The notes beneath the pieces are model-generated. The model worked only from the letters and a program-made list of their open reading frames with translations. It was not told the DNA's origin and did no database searches. The position numbers and the translations under genes were made by a program. A stretch of DNA of 64,000 nt from NCBI RefSeq assembly GCF_024978135.1, contig NZ_JANTEZ010000002.1, forward strand, positions 62,001 through 126,000. The letters run 5' to 3'. This DNA is from Herbiconiux gentiana. GTDB taxonomy: Bacteria > Actinomycetota > Actinomycetes > Actinomycetales > Microbacteriaceae. This document shows, piece after piece, positions 35,658-45,569 of this stretch. Within the stretch, counting starts at the first letter, position 1. Every line of letters starts with the position of its first letter.

Positions 35658-35981
35658 ATGATCGAGAACGGAATGCCGGTCGACGGCGCACGGGCCGCGC
35701 GGCTCCTGCTCGACGCGGTGGTGTCGCAGAGCGGCGACGCCACGACCGACGAGAACACGCGGGCCATGACGACGGCTCTCGGCGAGCTGATCGGCGGGTC
35801 CACGGCGCCGGACACGGGAGACGTGGTGGGAGCATCCGTCGTCTGCCTGTCGTGGCTGGCGGGGCATCTCGCCGCGGCGACCCGGCGCTCACCCGAGGAG
35901 GTCGTGGCCGATCTGCGGGAGTTCATCGACCTCACGACCGCCCGGGAGGGCGTGACGGGCGTCGATAGAGTGGAGGAGTGA
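35658..35981 (+). CDS. Small helical protein translated with a PqqD-like protein
   Basis: The 107-residue acidic product is predicted mostly helical (ARAARLLLDAVVSQSGD, VVGASVVCLSWLAGHLAAAT, PEEVVADLREFIDLTTA). It has no signal peptide and no recognised domain. Its stop overlaps the GTG of the PqqD-like gene as GTGA, so it is probably a functional partner of that protein. A TACGCT box at 35628-35633 and GGGGG upstream of the ATG could serve expression. Confidence 0.75.
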   Translation: MIENGMPVDGARAARLLLDAVVSQSGDATTDENTRAMTTALGELIGGSTAPDTGDVVGASVVCLSWLAGHLAAATRRSPEEVVADLREFIDLTTAREGVTGVDRVEE

Positions 35982-36325
35982 CGAGCTACCGCATCGGGCC
36001 CGACGTCGCGTGGCACAGTTCCGACGACGACGGTGGCGCGGGCGGTAGCGGTGGTGCGGGCGCGGGTCGAGTGGCGGTGCTCGACCTGGCGGAGGTGGGG
36101 GCGGTTCCGTTCGTGCTCGAGGGGTCGGCGGCGGCCATCTGGACGGCGGTCTTCGAGCACGGTGATGAGGGCGCCGACGGCGTGGTCGCCGCGGTGGCCG
36201 AGCGGTTTGACCTCGAGCCCGCTGACGTTCGCGCCGACGTCGATGCGTTCCTCGCCGAGCTGGTGCAACGGCGGCTGATCGAGGCGGAGCCCGACCCGGC
36301 GGCGGCTAGCCCAGACCCGACCTGA
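35978..36325 (+). CDS. Stand-alone PqqD-like protein
   Basis: The 115-residue protein shows the PqqD pattern: YRIGPDVAWHSSDD, a Gly-rich insertion, RVAVLDLAEVGAVPFVLEGS, AAAIWTAVFEHGDEG and a helical end ADVDAFLAELVQRRLI. PqqD-like domains are recognition elements that bind leader peptides of ribosomally made, modified peptides, though many stand-alone actinobacterial members have no known precursor. No radical-SAM or other modifying enzyme is adjacent. The nearest candidates are the coupled 107-residue protein and the MauE-thioredoxin gene 1 kb away. It is convergent with, and overlaps by 20 nt, the AraC-family gene. Confidence 0.8.
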   Translation: MTSYRIGPDVAWHSSDDDGGAGGSGGAGAGRVAVLDLAEVGAVPFVLEGSAAAIWTAVFEHGDEGADGVVAAVAERFDLEPADVRADVDAFLAELVQRRLIEAEPDPAAASPDPT

Positions 36326-37193
36326 GCTCGCGCGGCGACGGGAAGCCGAACGCCGACATCGCGCGGCGCAGCTCGGCGGCGTCGCTGAAGCCGCTGTGGT
36401 GCGCGATCTGCGTGACGTTGAACACCCCGAACGACTCGCTGCGCAGCATCGACACCGCGAGCTCGGCCCGCTGCCGGCGGATCTCACGCGACGGCGTCGA
36501 CCCGGTCGAGGCGAACACGCGCTGCAGCTGGCGCATCGAGACGTTCAGCGACCGGGCCACCGCCTCGGGCGTGAGCGAGCGGTCGGTGCGGTAGGCGGCG
36601 ATCTGCGCCATCGCCCGATCCAGGATGCCCGTGTTCGGCGCCTCGGCGGCACCGACGCCCTTGCCCTCGAGGTAGATCGAGGCCACCATCTCCCAGATCA
36701 GCTTCTCGGCGAAGTAGCTCGACAGCCGGTCGAGCTCGTCGCCGCCCTCGAGCAGGGTGCCGAGGAACGCGGTGGCCGGCGTGAGCACGGCCGAGCCCTG
36801 CACGAGCACGGGATCGGTGTTCGCGCGGTCGATGAACTCGTCGACCGCCGAGAACGGCAGGCCGAGGGTGATAGCGCTCGCGCCGCGGAGGGCGTAGGCG
36901 GCGTAGCGGCGGCAGCCGATCAGGTAGAGCGCCTCACCGGGCCGCACCGCCCGCTCGTCGCGGTTCTCGGAGCGCACCATGATCGTGCCGCCGCGGGGCA
37001 CGATCACCTCGACGGCGAGCTCGTCGGGGCGGCAGATCTTGCGCACCGGCGTGCCGCCCGCCGGCACCCGCAGGATGGAGAGTTCGGTCTGCCCGAAGCG
37101 CACTCCGCGCTGCCCGGCCGCGCGGTGCTCCCGCCTCGACTCCATCGTCGAACCGCCTTGGATTCCCGGTGTGCTGCGCGCGCTCTGTGCCAT
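36306..37193 (-). CDS. AraC-family transcriptional regulator
   Basis: The 295-residue protein has a cupin-like N-terminal sensing region (VEVIVPRGGTIMVRSENRDE and RPGEALYLIGCRRYAAY) and a C-terminal AraC DNA-binding domain (about 195-295): LTPEAVARSLNVSMRQLQRVF, then AHHSGFSDAAELRRAMSAFGFPSP as the second helix-turn-helix. The second-half pattern resembles the AraC-binding-like (TTE/ Rhizobium NodD-unrelated) subgroup that senses small molecules. ATG 37193 is chosen because AGGTGG lies 8 nt upstream. The target is unknown. Neighbouring PqqD-like and MauE-thioredoxin genes are candidates. Confidence 0.92.
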   Translation of the reverse strand: MAQSARSTPGIQGGSTMESRREHRAAGQRGVRFGQTELSILRVPAGGTPVRKICRPDELAVEVIVPRGGTIMVRSENRDERAVRPGEALYLIGCRRYAAYALRGASAITLGLPFSAVDEFIDRANTDPVLVQGSAVLTPATAFLGTLLEGGDELDRLSSYFAEKLIWEMVASIYLEGKGVGAAEAPNTGILDRAMAQIAAYRTDRSLTPEAVARSLNVSMRQLQRVFASTGSTPSREIRRQRAELAVSMLRSESFGVFNVTQIAHHSGFSDAAELRRAMSAFGFPSPRELRSGLG

Positions 37194-37261
37194 GTCTGCC
37201 CCCACCTACTCGGTCACGCGGTCATTCAAGCGCCCGCCGCCCCTGCACGCATCCGTAGTCA

Positions 37262-38278
37262 CTACCGAGATCCGGCGGGTGCAGCGCCCGCCAGCGCCTC
37301 GGCGACGGCGGCCGCCAGGGACTCGACCTCGGTCGACCCGATGGCCGGACCGGCGGCCACCGTGCCGTCGGTGGCCAGCAGCAGCGCCGCCGGGTATCCC
37401 GGGATGCCGGCCGCCGTCATCACCGCGCGGGCACCGCGGTGCACCGGGGCGTCGAGCAGCGGATGCGCGTCCGCCAGCCTCGCGGCGTCGTCGGAGCTGA
37501 GCGCGGCCACCTCGACCGCCCCGCCGAAGCGCTCCCGCCAGCCCGACAGCTGCGGCGCGACCTGCTCGCAGGCGTGGCAGTCGGCCGAGAGCAGCACGAG
37601 CAGCAGGGGCTCGGTGCGAGCGAGCTCGGCGAGGGGCGTCAGGGTGGAGCCGTGCGCCAGCACCTCGACGTCGGGGGCGGGCCAGGGGGCGCTGCCGGCC
37701 CGGGCGGGCCAGGGGGCGCCGGCGGCGGGGGCCGGTACGGTCGTCGGCGCAGCCGGGGCGCGCCGGCCGGCCACGACGAGCAGGGCCGTCGCGGCGAGCA
37801 CGGCGGTGGTGGTGGCGAAGAAGGCCGTCCAGTCGTCCCGGTGCAGGGCGAGCAGGGTGGGCAGCGCCCCGCGGTCGGCGGTGACCGCGACGGCGGCGGC
37901 CGCGAGGAAAAGAAGGACGTTGCGGGCGGCGGTGGCGGGCGTGAGCGGTGAGCGGAGCATCCCGAAGCAGGCGCAGTCGACCCGGCGGCCACGAAGCAGC
38001 ACCCGGAGCACCACGACCGTGAAGGCGAGCATCAGCAGCACGGCGACGGCGGCGGCGACGGTGAGCAGCGGCGCGGGGGCGAGGAGCAGCGCGAGCCCGA
38101 GCAGCAGCTCGAGGGCGGGGAAGGCTGCCGTGAACCAGGAGCGGCGGAGCGGGGCCGGCACCCCGAGGTCGACGAGGTCGTCGACGGTCAGCCGGCCCGA
38201 CGGCAGCAGCTTGAGGGTGCCGCTCACCAGCAGCACGGCGGCGAGGGTCAGAGCGAGGGCGGCTGCGACGGCGGTCAT
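37262..38278 (-). CDS. MauE/DoxX-type membrane protein fused to thioredoxin-like domain
   Basis: The 338-residue product has four membrane helices (about 2-155) with an internal CACFGML motif, matching MauE/DoxX-type membrane redox proteins, an Ala/Pro-rich linker and an extracytoplasmic thioredoxin-like domain (about 215-335): EPLLLVLLSADCHACEQVAPQL with the redox CHAC motif, then the cis-Pro region GIPGYPAALLL. This combines the roles of MauE and MauD and would form or reduce disulfides in exported proteins. ATG 38278 has GAGGGAG 8 nt upstream. It lies downstream of a Tat-cargo gene whose mature product has two Cys, a likely client. Confidence 0.88.
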   Translation of the reverse strand: MTAVAAALALTLAAVLLVSGTLKLLPSGRLTVDDLVDLGVPAPLRRSWFTAAFPALELLLGLALLLAPAPLLTVAAAVAVLLMLAFTVVVLRVLLRGRRVDCACFGMLRSPLTPATAARNVLLFLAAAAVAVTADRGALPTLLALHRDDWTAFFATTTAVLAATALLVVAGRRAPAAPTTVPAPAAGAPWPARAGSAPWPAPDVEVLAHGSTLTPLAELARTEPLLLVLLSADCHACEQVAPQLSGWRERFGGAVEVAALSSDDAARLADAHPLLDAPVHRGARAVMTAAGIPGYPAALLLATDGTVAAGPAIGSTEVESLAAAVAEALAGAAPAGSR

Positions 38279-38433
38279 CGTCGGGACTCCCTCGGGGGTG
38301 GTGGGCGGCGGCGGCGCCGGCGAGGCGGGCCGAGACGCCGGAGCGGGCGGCGGCGCCCACGGGGCCGGCAGAGACGCCCGAGCGCCCGGCGACCCGCCCC
38401 GGAGGGCAGACGACGAGCGCTCGGCGGGGTGGA

Positions 38434-38949
38434 TCAGCTGGCCGAGCAGAGGATCAGCGTGCTGCTGACGTTGCCCGCGGACTTCCCGCCGGTGGCGGTG
38501 TAGCCGGCGGGCAGCGTGGAGACCGCGTTCAGCTGGAACGCGACCGAGATCGACAGCGTGGTGCGGAACGCGATGGTGGCTCCGGCCGGCAGCGCCGACG
38601 TGAGCGTGATCTGACGGCTCGTGCCCGACAGCACCGCGACCGAGGCCGTGCCACCCGAGACGGAGAAGACGCCGATGTTGGCGACTCCCGAGCCCGAGAT
38701 GACGACGGTGGTGCCGACGGGCAGCGGCGTGGTGGGGCCTGCCTGCAGGGTGAAGCCGGGGCCGAGCACGCCCAGCGTGCCGCAGGTTCCGCGCAGCGCG
38801 TAAGCGCCGACGTCGACGATCGAGGCGGCGTGCGCCGGGGTGGCGACGGCCAGGGCGATGACGGGAACCGACCAGGCGGCACCCTTCATGACGGTGCGGC
38901 GGTCGAGGCCCTTCTCGGCGTCGATCGGCGTGTTCTTGTTCTGCAGCAT
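38434..38949 (-). CDS. Small Tat-exported protein with two cysteines, cargo 3
   Basis: The 171-residue protein from ATG 38949 (GAGGGGG 4 nt upstream) has a twin-arginine signal LDRRTVMKGAAWSVPVIALAVATPAHAAS, close to those of the proteins at 22244 and 25153. In the mature part of about 130 residues, only two Cys appear, one near the start (RGTCGTLG) and one in the penultimate stretch (LILCSAS), well placed for one disulfide. The region is strand-rich and Ser/Thr/Gly-rich. The gene is 155 nt upstream of the MauE-thioredoxin gene on the same strand. Confidence 0.85.
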   Translation of the reverse strand: MLQNKNTPIDAEKGLDRRTVMKGAAWSVPVIALAVATPAHAASIVDVGAYALRGTCGTLGVLGPGFTLQAGPTTPLPVGTTVVISGSGVANIGVFSVSGGTASVAVLSGTSRQITLTSALPAGATIAFRTTLSISVAFQLNAVSTLPAGYTATGGKSAGNVSSTLILCSAS

Positions 38950-39126
38950 GGGTCCCCCTCGAGACGTTCGTCGGATCGCGGCGACGCTTCTCGGCGACCG
39001 CTGGATCAGCATTTCGAGGGGGTGAGAGCGGGTGAAGCGGAAGGGGATCTTCTGTCGTTCCGGTGACCTGTCCTGTCGCTGGTGTCACTTTGCGAAGTGT
39101 TTACCCGCCGGAAATCCGGGTGTGTC

Positions 39127-39132
39127 TATCGT
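39127..39132 (+). promoter_or_regulatory. -10 box of a leaderless gene
   Basis: TATCGT ends 6 nt before the ATG at 39139. Confidence 0.6.
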
Positions 39133-39138
39133 GAGTGC

Positions 39139-39324
39139 ATGGGGACCATCGAATTCGAGAACGAGAAGAGCGCACTCGTGCACACGGGTGACGTCACGCA
39201 GCCGATCGCGCGGCTCTACCGCATGAACGACGGCTGGCACGCCAAGCTGGCGCACCTGCACACGGGCAAGGCCTGGTTCGGGCCGTACGAGTCGCCCGAA
39301 GACGCGCTCAGCGAGATCGCGTAA
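39139..39324 (+). CDS. Small conserved protein of unknown function
   Basis: The 61-residue product reads MGTIEFENEKSALVHTGDV onward and ends KAWFGPYESPEDALSEIA. It resembles small stand-alone sensory or binding modules in actinobacteria but I cannot name a family. The ATG at 39139 has TATCGT 6 nt upstream and no ribosome-binding site, which decides this start over an upstream ATG at 39082. Confidence 0.75.
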   Translation: MGTIEFENEKSALVHTGDVTQPIARLYRMNDGWHAKLAHLHTGKAWFGPYESPEDALSEIA

Positions 39325-39388
39325 TCGCGCACGGCGCGCCGAACGCACGAGCGGCGAGCTGCGCGCCAGCCGCGAGCGGGAAGCGCTT

Positions 39389-39763
39389 CTAGAGCGACTT
39401 CAGGTCGCCGACCGCGCCGAGGTCGAGGTCGAGGTCGTCGGCCGGCCCCGGCTCGGGCTGTTCGACCGCGACCGCCTTCGAGCGACTCGGGGTGACCGCC
39501 GCGAGGTGGTCCCGCAGCGTCTGCGCTCCGGTGGAGAAGTCGGGATCGTCGCCCTGCGCGACCTCGGGGACCGCCAGCACGTCATTGCCGACCCCCACCA
39601 CGAGCTCGGCCGAGAGGCCGAGCTGGCCCGAGGCCGTGACGATGGGGACGGTGACGGCCTCCGCGAGCCCGCGCTTGGCGAGGCCGGCGCTCAGTTCGAC
39701 CAGTGCCGTCGCGACCTCATCGGTGGTCAGAACCGTCTCGCCGGCGTAGGTGATTCGCTTCAT
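39389..39763 (-). CDS. Protein of unknown function
   Basis: The 124-residue product has a helical N-terminal half starting MKRITYAGETVLTTDEVATALVEL, and an acidic end with DDLDLDLGAV. There is no signal peptide or membrane segment. Composition and start context (AGGG upstream of the ATG) support a real gene. I do not recognise the family. It is divergent from a small DUF7882-type gene. Confidence 0.72.
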   Translation of the reverse strand: MKRITYAGETVLTTDEVATALVELSAGLAKRGLAEAVTVPIVTASGQLGLSAELVVGVGNDVLAVPEVAQGDDPDFSTGAQTLRDHLAAVTPSRSKAVAVEQPEPGPADDLDLDLGAVGDLKSL

Positions 39764-39808
39764 GGCTCAACCCTGCCCCGATCCGGCCCCGCGCGCTCGC
39801 CAGGGGCC

Positions 39809-39814
39809 CATAAT
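39809..39814 (+). promoter_or_regulatory. -10 box of a leaderless gene
   Basis: CATAAT, one base from consensus, ends 5 nt before GTG 39820. Confidence 0.45.
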
Positions 39815-39819
39815 GAGGC

Positions 39820-40125
39820 GTGGGCACTCTCATCTACGGCGGCGACTTCGAGCTCGAGGTTGATGACCGGATGCTCGCGCATCTGCAGGTCGTCATCATC
39901 GGCCGGCTCCGCCGCGCCGAGTCCTGCGCGCTGAGCTGGAGCGTGCCGAAGGCCCAGGGCAGCGGACGCGAGACCATCTGGCTGAACCCGCACACCGCGC
40001 TGCGGTTCCGCTTCGACTCGGCCGAGCGGCACACGATCAACCCGGCGTGGGTGGCGCTGATCTCCGAGACGGCGAACCGCGGCGACATCCAGCTGGTGCA
40101 GGAACCGCAGACGGCGGCCGGCTGA
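39820..40125 (+). CDS. Small DUF7882-type conserved protein
   Basis: The 101-residue product begins MGTLIYGGDFELEVDDRMLAHLQVVIIGRLRR and has the conserved-looking RETIWLNPHTALRFRF segment. Small proteins with this pattern are widespread in Microbacteriaceae and, from memory, are sometimes mislabelled ATP-dependent DNA ligase; the size rules that out. Function is unknown. It probably has a leaderless message from a CATAAT box 5 nt upstream. Confidence 0.82.
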   Translation: MGTLIYGGDFELEVDDRMLAHLQVVIIGRLRRAESCALSWSVPKAQGSGRETIWLNPHTALRFRFDSAERHTINPAWVALISETANRGDIQLVQEPQTAAG

Positions 40126-40166
40126 TCGCTCAGCCGACCGCCGTCGCGGTGTGGAAGTGGGTGGCG

Positions 40167-40436
40167 CTACGCGCGGCTGCCCTTGCGGCCGAAGATGAGG
40201 CCGTAGATCAGCAGCACGATGATCGAACCGACGATGGCGACGACCCAGGTCTGGATCGACCAGAAGTCCTGCAGGTTCGCACCGAACAGCAGGCCGCCGA
40301 GCCAGCCGCCGAGCAGCGCGCCGACCACGCCGAGCAGCAGCGTGACGAACCAGCCGCCGCCCTGGCGACCCGGGAGGATCAGCTTGGCGATGGCGCCGGC
40401 GATGAGACCGAGGATGAGGAAGGCGATGAAGCTCAT
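40167..40436 (-). CDS. GlsB/YeaQ/YmgE family stress membrane protein
   Basis: The 89-residue protein has three membrane helices and the family pattern MSFIAFLILGLIAGAIAKL, ILPGRQGGGWFVTLLLGVVGALLGGWLGG with a closing FGRKGSRA. It belongs to the transglycosylase-associated family, induced by stress; the exact role is not established. AAAGGAA lies 7 nt before the ATG at 40436, which fixes the start. Confidence 0.93.
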   Translation of the reverse strand: MSFIAFLILGLIAGAIAKLILPGRQGGGWFVTLLLGVVGALLGGWLGGLLFGANLQDFWSIQTWVVAIVGSIIVLLIYGLIFGRKGSRA

Positions 40437-40503
40437 GATGTGATTCCTTTGTGTTCTGGGGTGGTCGGGTACTCGTGCCCGGCGATGCCGTGTGCCGGGA
40501 ACG

Positions 40504-40791
40504 TCAGGTGCGGTGCGGGATGTTGATCTCCGCACCCTCGATGTCGATCTCGCCCACGTCGTCGGGGCCGCCCGTGCCGGGCAGCGACGTGACGCGGTCG
40601 GTCTCGATGTCGGGGTCGTCGAGCGCCGCGGATTCGCCGGCTTCGTGCTGCAGCACCTCGGTCTCGCGACCGCTCGAGGGGCTGTAGGTCATGTCCTTGC
40701 GGGTCAGGTCCTCGTCTCCGAGGTCGCCGTCGTGAACATCCACATCGGGCAGTGTGTCTGCTCCGAGCGCGTCGGAATCGTTGTCGCTCAT
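40504..40791 (-). CDS. Small acidic protein of unknown function
   Basis: The 95-residue product is very acidic (about a quarter Asp/Glu) and has no membrane segment. It begins MSDNDSDALGADTLPDVDV. AGGAGG precedes the ATG at a short spacing of about 1 nt. It lies 67 nt upstream of the stress-membrane-protein gene on the same strand and may be part of the same stress-related set. No family is recognised. Confidence 0.7.
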   Translation of the reverse strand: MSDNDSDALGADTLPDVDVHDGDLGDEDLTRKDMTYSPSSGRETEVLQHEAGESAALDDPDIETDRVTSLPGTGGPDDVGEIDIEGAEINIPHRT

Positions 40792-40912
40792 GCCTCCTGC
40801 CTACTCCTGTGAGCACTCCCAGCAAAGGGGCAGCTTTGACACCGATCGTTCCGCGGCTCCGGTCCGAACCACCGCGGGTGTTTGTTGACGCCCATTCCTC
40901 GAAAGGACTCTG

Positions 40913-41749
40913 ATGACCGAGATCACCGCGCACCACGGACTGCTCAAAGACATCGCCCTGCACGTCGACGACACCGGCGGCTCCGGCCGCCCCGTCGTGC
41001 TGATCCACGGATGGCCGCTCTCGGGCGAGTCGTGGTCGGAGCAGGTGCCCGCCCTGCAGGCGGCCGGCTACCGCGTCGTCACCTACGACCGCCGCGGCTT
41101 CGGTCGCAGCGACAAGCCGCTCACGGGGTACGGCTACGACACGCTCGCCGACGATCTGCAGGCGGTGCTCACCGAGCTCGAACTCACCGATGTCACCCTC
41201 GTCGGTTTCTCGATGGGCGGCGGCGAGGTCGCGCGCTACGTGACCAAGCACGGAACCGACCGGCTGCACAGCGTCGTCTTCGCCTCGGCGGTCACCCCGT
41301 ACATGCTGACGACCGGCGACAACCCCGAGGGGCCGCTCTCCCCCGCCGAGGCCGCGAAGATGACCGCATCGCTCACCGCGAACCAGGAGTCGTTCTACGA
41401 CGGCTTCACCCGCGACTTCTTCTCGGTCGACGGCGAGCTGAAGGTCACCGAGCAGCAGCGACAGGATGCCCTCGCCCTCGCCCTGCAGTCGAGCAAGGTC
41501 GCGGCGCTGGCCTGCATGACCTCGTTCGGAACCACCGACTTCCGCGATGACCTGCCGAATGTGACGGTGCCCGCCCTCGTCATCCACGGTGACGGCGACG
41601 CGACCGTGCCCCTCGCCGGATCGGGCGCCCGCACCCACGCGGCGATCCCGGGCAGCGAGTACCACGTCGTGGCGGGAGCGCCCCACGGGGTGAACGTGAG
41701 CCACGCCGACGAGTGGAACCGGGTCGTGCTGGACTTCCTCGCACGCTAG
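40913..41749 (+). CDS. Alpha/beta hydrolase (non-haem haloperoxidase/esterase type)
   Basis: The 278-residue protein has the alpha/beta-hydrolase order: PVVLIHGWPLSGESW (oxyanion loop), YDRRGFGRSDKP, nucleophile elbow VGFSMGGGEVARY with Ser near residue 100, Asp in VIHGDGDATVPL and His in GAPHGVNVSH. The GFSMGGGE elbow is typical of non-haem chloroperoxidases and related aryl esterases. The cofactor-free peroxidase activity is possible but not certain. AAAGGA precedes the ATG. The stop codon lies in a 19-bp perfect tandem duplication. Confidence 0.92.
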   Translation: MTEITAHHGLLKDIALHVDDTGGSGRPVVLIHGWPLSGESWSEQVPALQAAGYRVVTYDRRGFGRSDKPLTGYGYDTLADDLQAVLTELELTDVTLVGFSMGGGEVARYVTKHGTDRLHSVVFASAVTPYMLTTGDNPEGPLSPAEAAKMTASLTANQESFYDGFTRDFFSVDGELKVTEQQRQDALALALQSSKVAALACMTSFGTTDFRDDLPNVTVPALVIHGDGDATVPLAGSGARTHAAIPGSEYHVVAGAPHGVNVSHADEWNRVVLDFLAR

Positions 41750-41772
41750 AACGTTCCTCGCACGCTAGAACG
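41735..41772. repeat. 19-bp perfect tandem duplication spanning a stop codon
   Basis: TTCCTCGCACGCTAGAACG occurs twice, at 41735-41753 and 41754-41772. The first copy contains the hydrolase stop codon. Confidence 0.95.
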
Positions 41773-41968
41773 GTGGGGCGCGGCGCCGACAGTACCCGAA
41801 ACGGTCGGCGCCGCCGCCCGACCTGCCTCGAGGGTAGCGAGAAACGGTTGAGACTCGTACTCCCATGATCGGGCACCCGCAATCAGGGCGCCCGGACGGT
41901 GCCGGGATCGGACAGCCGGACGATGCTGGAGCGAAAGACCACCCCGCTCCCGCTCGGAAGGACCTCCC

Positions 41969-43003
41969 GTGAAGATCGTCGTCATCGGCGCGACCGGCAA
42001 CCTCGGCACCGCCCTGCTGCGGCGGCTCGCCCAGGCCCCCGCCGCCACCGAGGTGGTGGGTGTCGCCCGCCGCATCCCCGACGAGACCGAGCCCTACGCC
42101 GGTCTCCGCTGGCACGCTCTCGACGTGGGCGACGACACGGCCAGGAGGCGGCTCACGAGCATCCTGCAGGGGGCGGATGCCGTCGTGCACCTGGCCTGGG
42201 CCCTGCAGCCCAACCACCTGGAGCACCTGCTCTGGCGCACCAACGTGCGCGGTACCGCGGCCGTGCTGGGAGCGGCGGCCGACGCCGGGGTGCCGCACGT
42301 GCTCGTGGCGTCATCGGTCGGCGCCTACAGCCCGGGGCCGAAGTACCGCCGGGTCGGCGAGGACTGGCCGACCGGCGGCCTGCCGAGCTCCCACTACTCA
42401 CGACACAAGGCGATCAACGAGCGCGCGCTCGACGACTTCGAGGCCGCGCATCCGTCGACCGTCGTCACCCGGCTGCGGCCGGGGCTCGTCTTCCAGGCCG
42501 ACGCCTCCTCCGAGATCGCGCGCCTGTTCGCCGGGCCGTTCGCGCCCCGGCGGCTTCTGGGGCGGTTGCGGCTGCAGATCGTCCCGTTGCCCTCCCAGCT
42601 GATCTCCCAGGTCGTGCACGCCGACGACGTGGCCGACGCCTTCTGGCGCGCGATCGAGCGGGGCGCGGGCGGCGCCTTCAACCTCGCCACGGAGCCCGTG
42701 GTCTCCCCCGACGTGCTGGCCGCGGCCCTCGGCGGCAAGGCGGTGCCGGTCCGCGCGGCCGTGCTGCGGGCCCTGATGTGGGCGAGCTGGAAGGCCAGGG
42801 TGCAGCCGTCCGACCCGGGCTGGCTCGACATCGCGACGACGGTGCCGCTGATGTCGACCGAGCGGGCCCGCGCCGTGCTCGGCTGGGCTCCCACGGTGTC
42901 GGCTCCGGATGCTCTCGCCGAGCTCCTCGGCGGACTGGCCGTCGAACAGGGGAACGCCGGGTCGCCACCCCTCGGCGAGGGGGGCGCCCGGCGCGCCTTC
43001 TAG
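41969..43003 (+). CDS. NAD-dependent epimerase/dehydratase (extended SDR)
   Basis: The 344-residue protein begins MKIVVIGATGNLGTALLRRL with the GxxGxxG cofactor motif and has the catalytic YSRHK (Tyr-X3-Lys) near residue 145 after a SSVGAYSPG serine region. This is the extended short-chain dehydrogenase pattern of sugar-nucleotide epimerases, although the substrate is not determined. It starts at GTG 41969 with AAGGAC 5 nt upstream. It stands alone between a hydrolase and a small acidic protein. Confidence 0.92.
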   Translation: MKIVVIGATGNLGTALLRRLAQAPAATEVVGVARRIPDETEPYAGLRWHALDVGDDTARRRLTSILQGADAVVHLAWALQPNHLEHLLWRTNVRGTAAVLGAAADAGVPHVLVASSVGAYSPGPKYRRVGEDWPTGGLPSSHYSRHKAINERALDDFEAAHPSTVVTRLRPGLVFQADASSEIARLFAGPFAPRRLLGRLRLQIVPLPSQLISQVVHADDVADAFWRAIERGAGGAFNLATEPVVSPDVLAAALGGKAVPVRAAVLRALMWASWKARVQPSDPGWLDIATTVPLMSTERARAVLGWAPTVSAPDALAELLGGLAVEQGNAGSPPLGEGGARRAF

Positions 43004-43019
43004 CGGGAGCCGCTCGGGG

Positions 43020-43289
43020 TCACTGACCCCGGCCGGTGCTCTGCTGCAGGCGGTCGATCTGCTCGGAGGCCTGGGCCTTCGTCAGGTCGGCGGGGAGCTC
43101 CTCCCCCGCCTCACGGGCGAGGGTGTCGAGGTAGCTCTTCTGCGGGCCGGTCATCGGCTCGTCGCCGGTGACCCAGTCGCTCGGGTCCTTGCTCGCGGAG
43201 TTGTCGGGGTCGGGGTGGGTGCCGCCCAGCGTCTCGCCCTCGGGCGCCGCCCCGGCTACGGATTCGTCGTTCTCGTTCTGATCGCTCAT
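43020..43289 (-). CDS. DUF3072-domain protein
   Basis: The 89-residue acidic product from ATG 43289 ends with the DUF3072 region: DEPMTGPQKSYLDTLAREAG, then LPADLTKAQASEQIDRLQ. The function is unknown. TACGTT 7 nt before the ATG and absence of a ribosome-binding site suggest a leaderless message. Confidence 0.88.
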   Translation of the reverse strand: MSDQNENDESVAGAAPEGETLGGTHPDPDNSASKDPSDWVTGDEPMTGPQKSYLDTLAREAGEELPADLTKAQASEQIDRLQQSTGRGQ

Positions 43290-43296
43290 ATGTTCG

Positions 43297-43302
43297 AACG
43301 TA
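43297..43302 (-). promoter_or_regulatory. -10 box of a leaderless gene
   Basis: TACGTT on the minus strand ends 7 nt before ATG 43289. Confidence 0.5.
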
Positions 43303-43335
43303 CGCCTCTGTCGGGGGCCCGGCACGCTATTCGTG

Positions 43336-43356
43336 CAGCCGCTCGCTCAGCGGCTG
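43336..43356. terminator. Hairpin downstream of glgX
   Basis: A perfect 8-bp stem CAGCCGCT/AGCGGCTG with a 5-nt loop lies about 30 nt after the glgX stop on the minus strand. It is a candidate terminator. Confidence 0.5.
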
Positions 43357-43384
43357 TCGCGTCGCGCCCGGGCCCTCCGAAGAC

Positions 43385-45469
<2,085 letters not shown>

Positions 45470-45556
45470 GGGTTCCTTGTTCTCTTCGGAGGACGCGACC
45501 CGCGATGCGGGGCGCTCTCCCAGTGAGCCACGCGAGCCGAAAACCGCCAACAGCAG

Positions 45557-45562
45557 TACGGT
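45557..45562 (+). promoter_or_regulatory. -10 box of a leaderless gene
   Basis: TACGGT ends 7 nt before ATG 45570. Confidence 0.5.
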
Positions 45563-45569
45563 CGCGAAC

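Noticed and set aside
39820-40125. ATP-dependent DNA ligase annotation for this family
   Set aside because: At 101 residues without a KxDG motif it cannot be a ligase.
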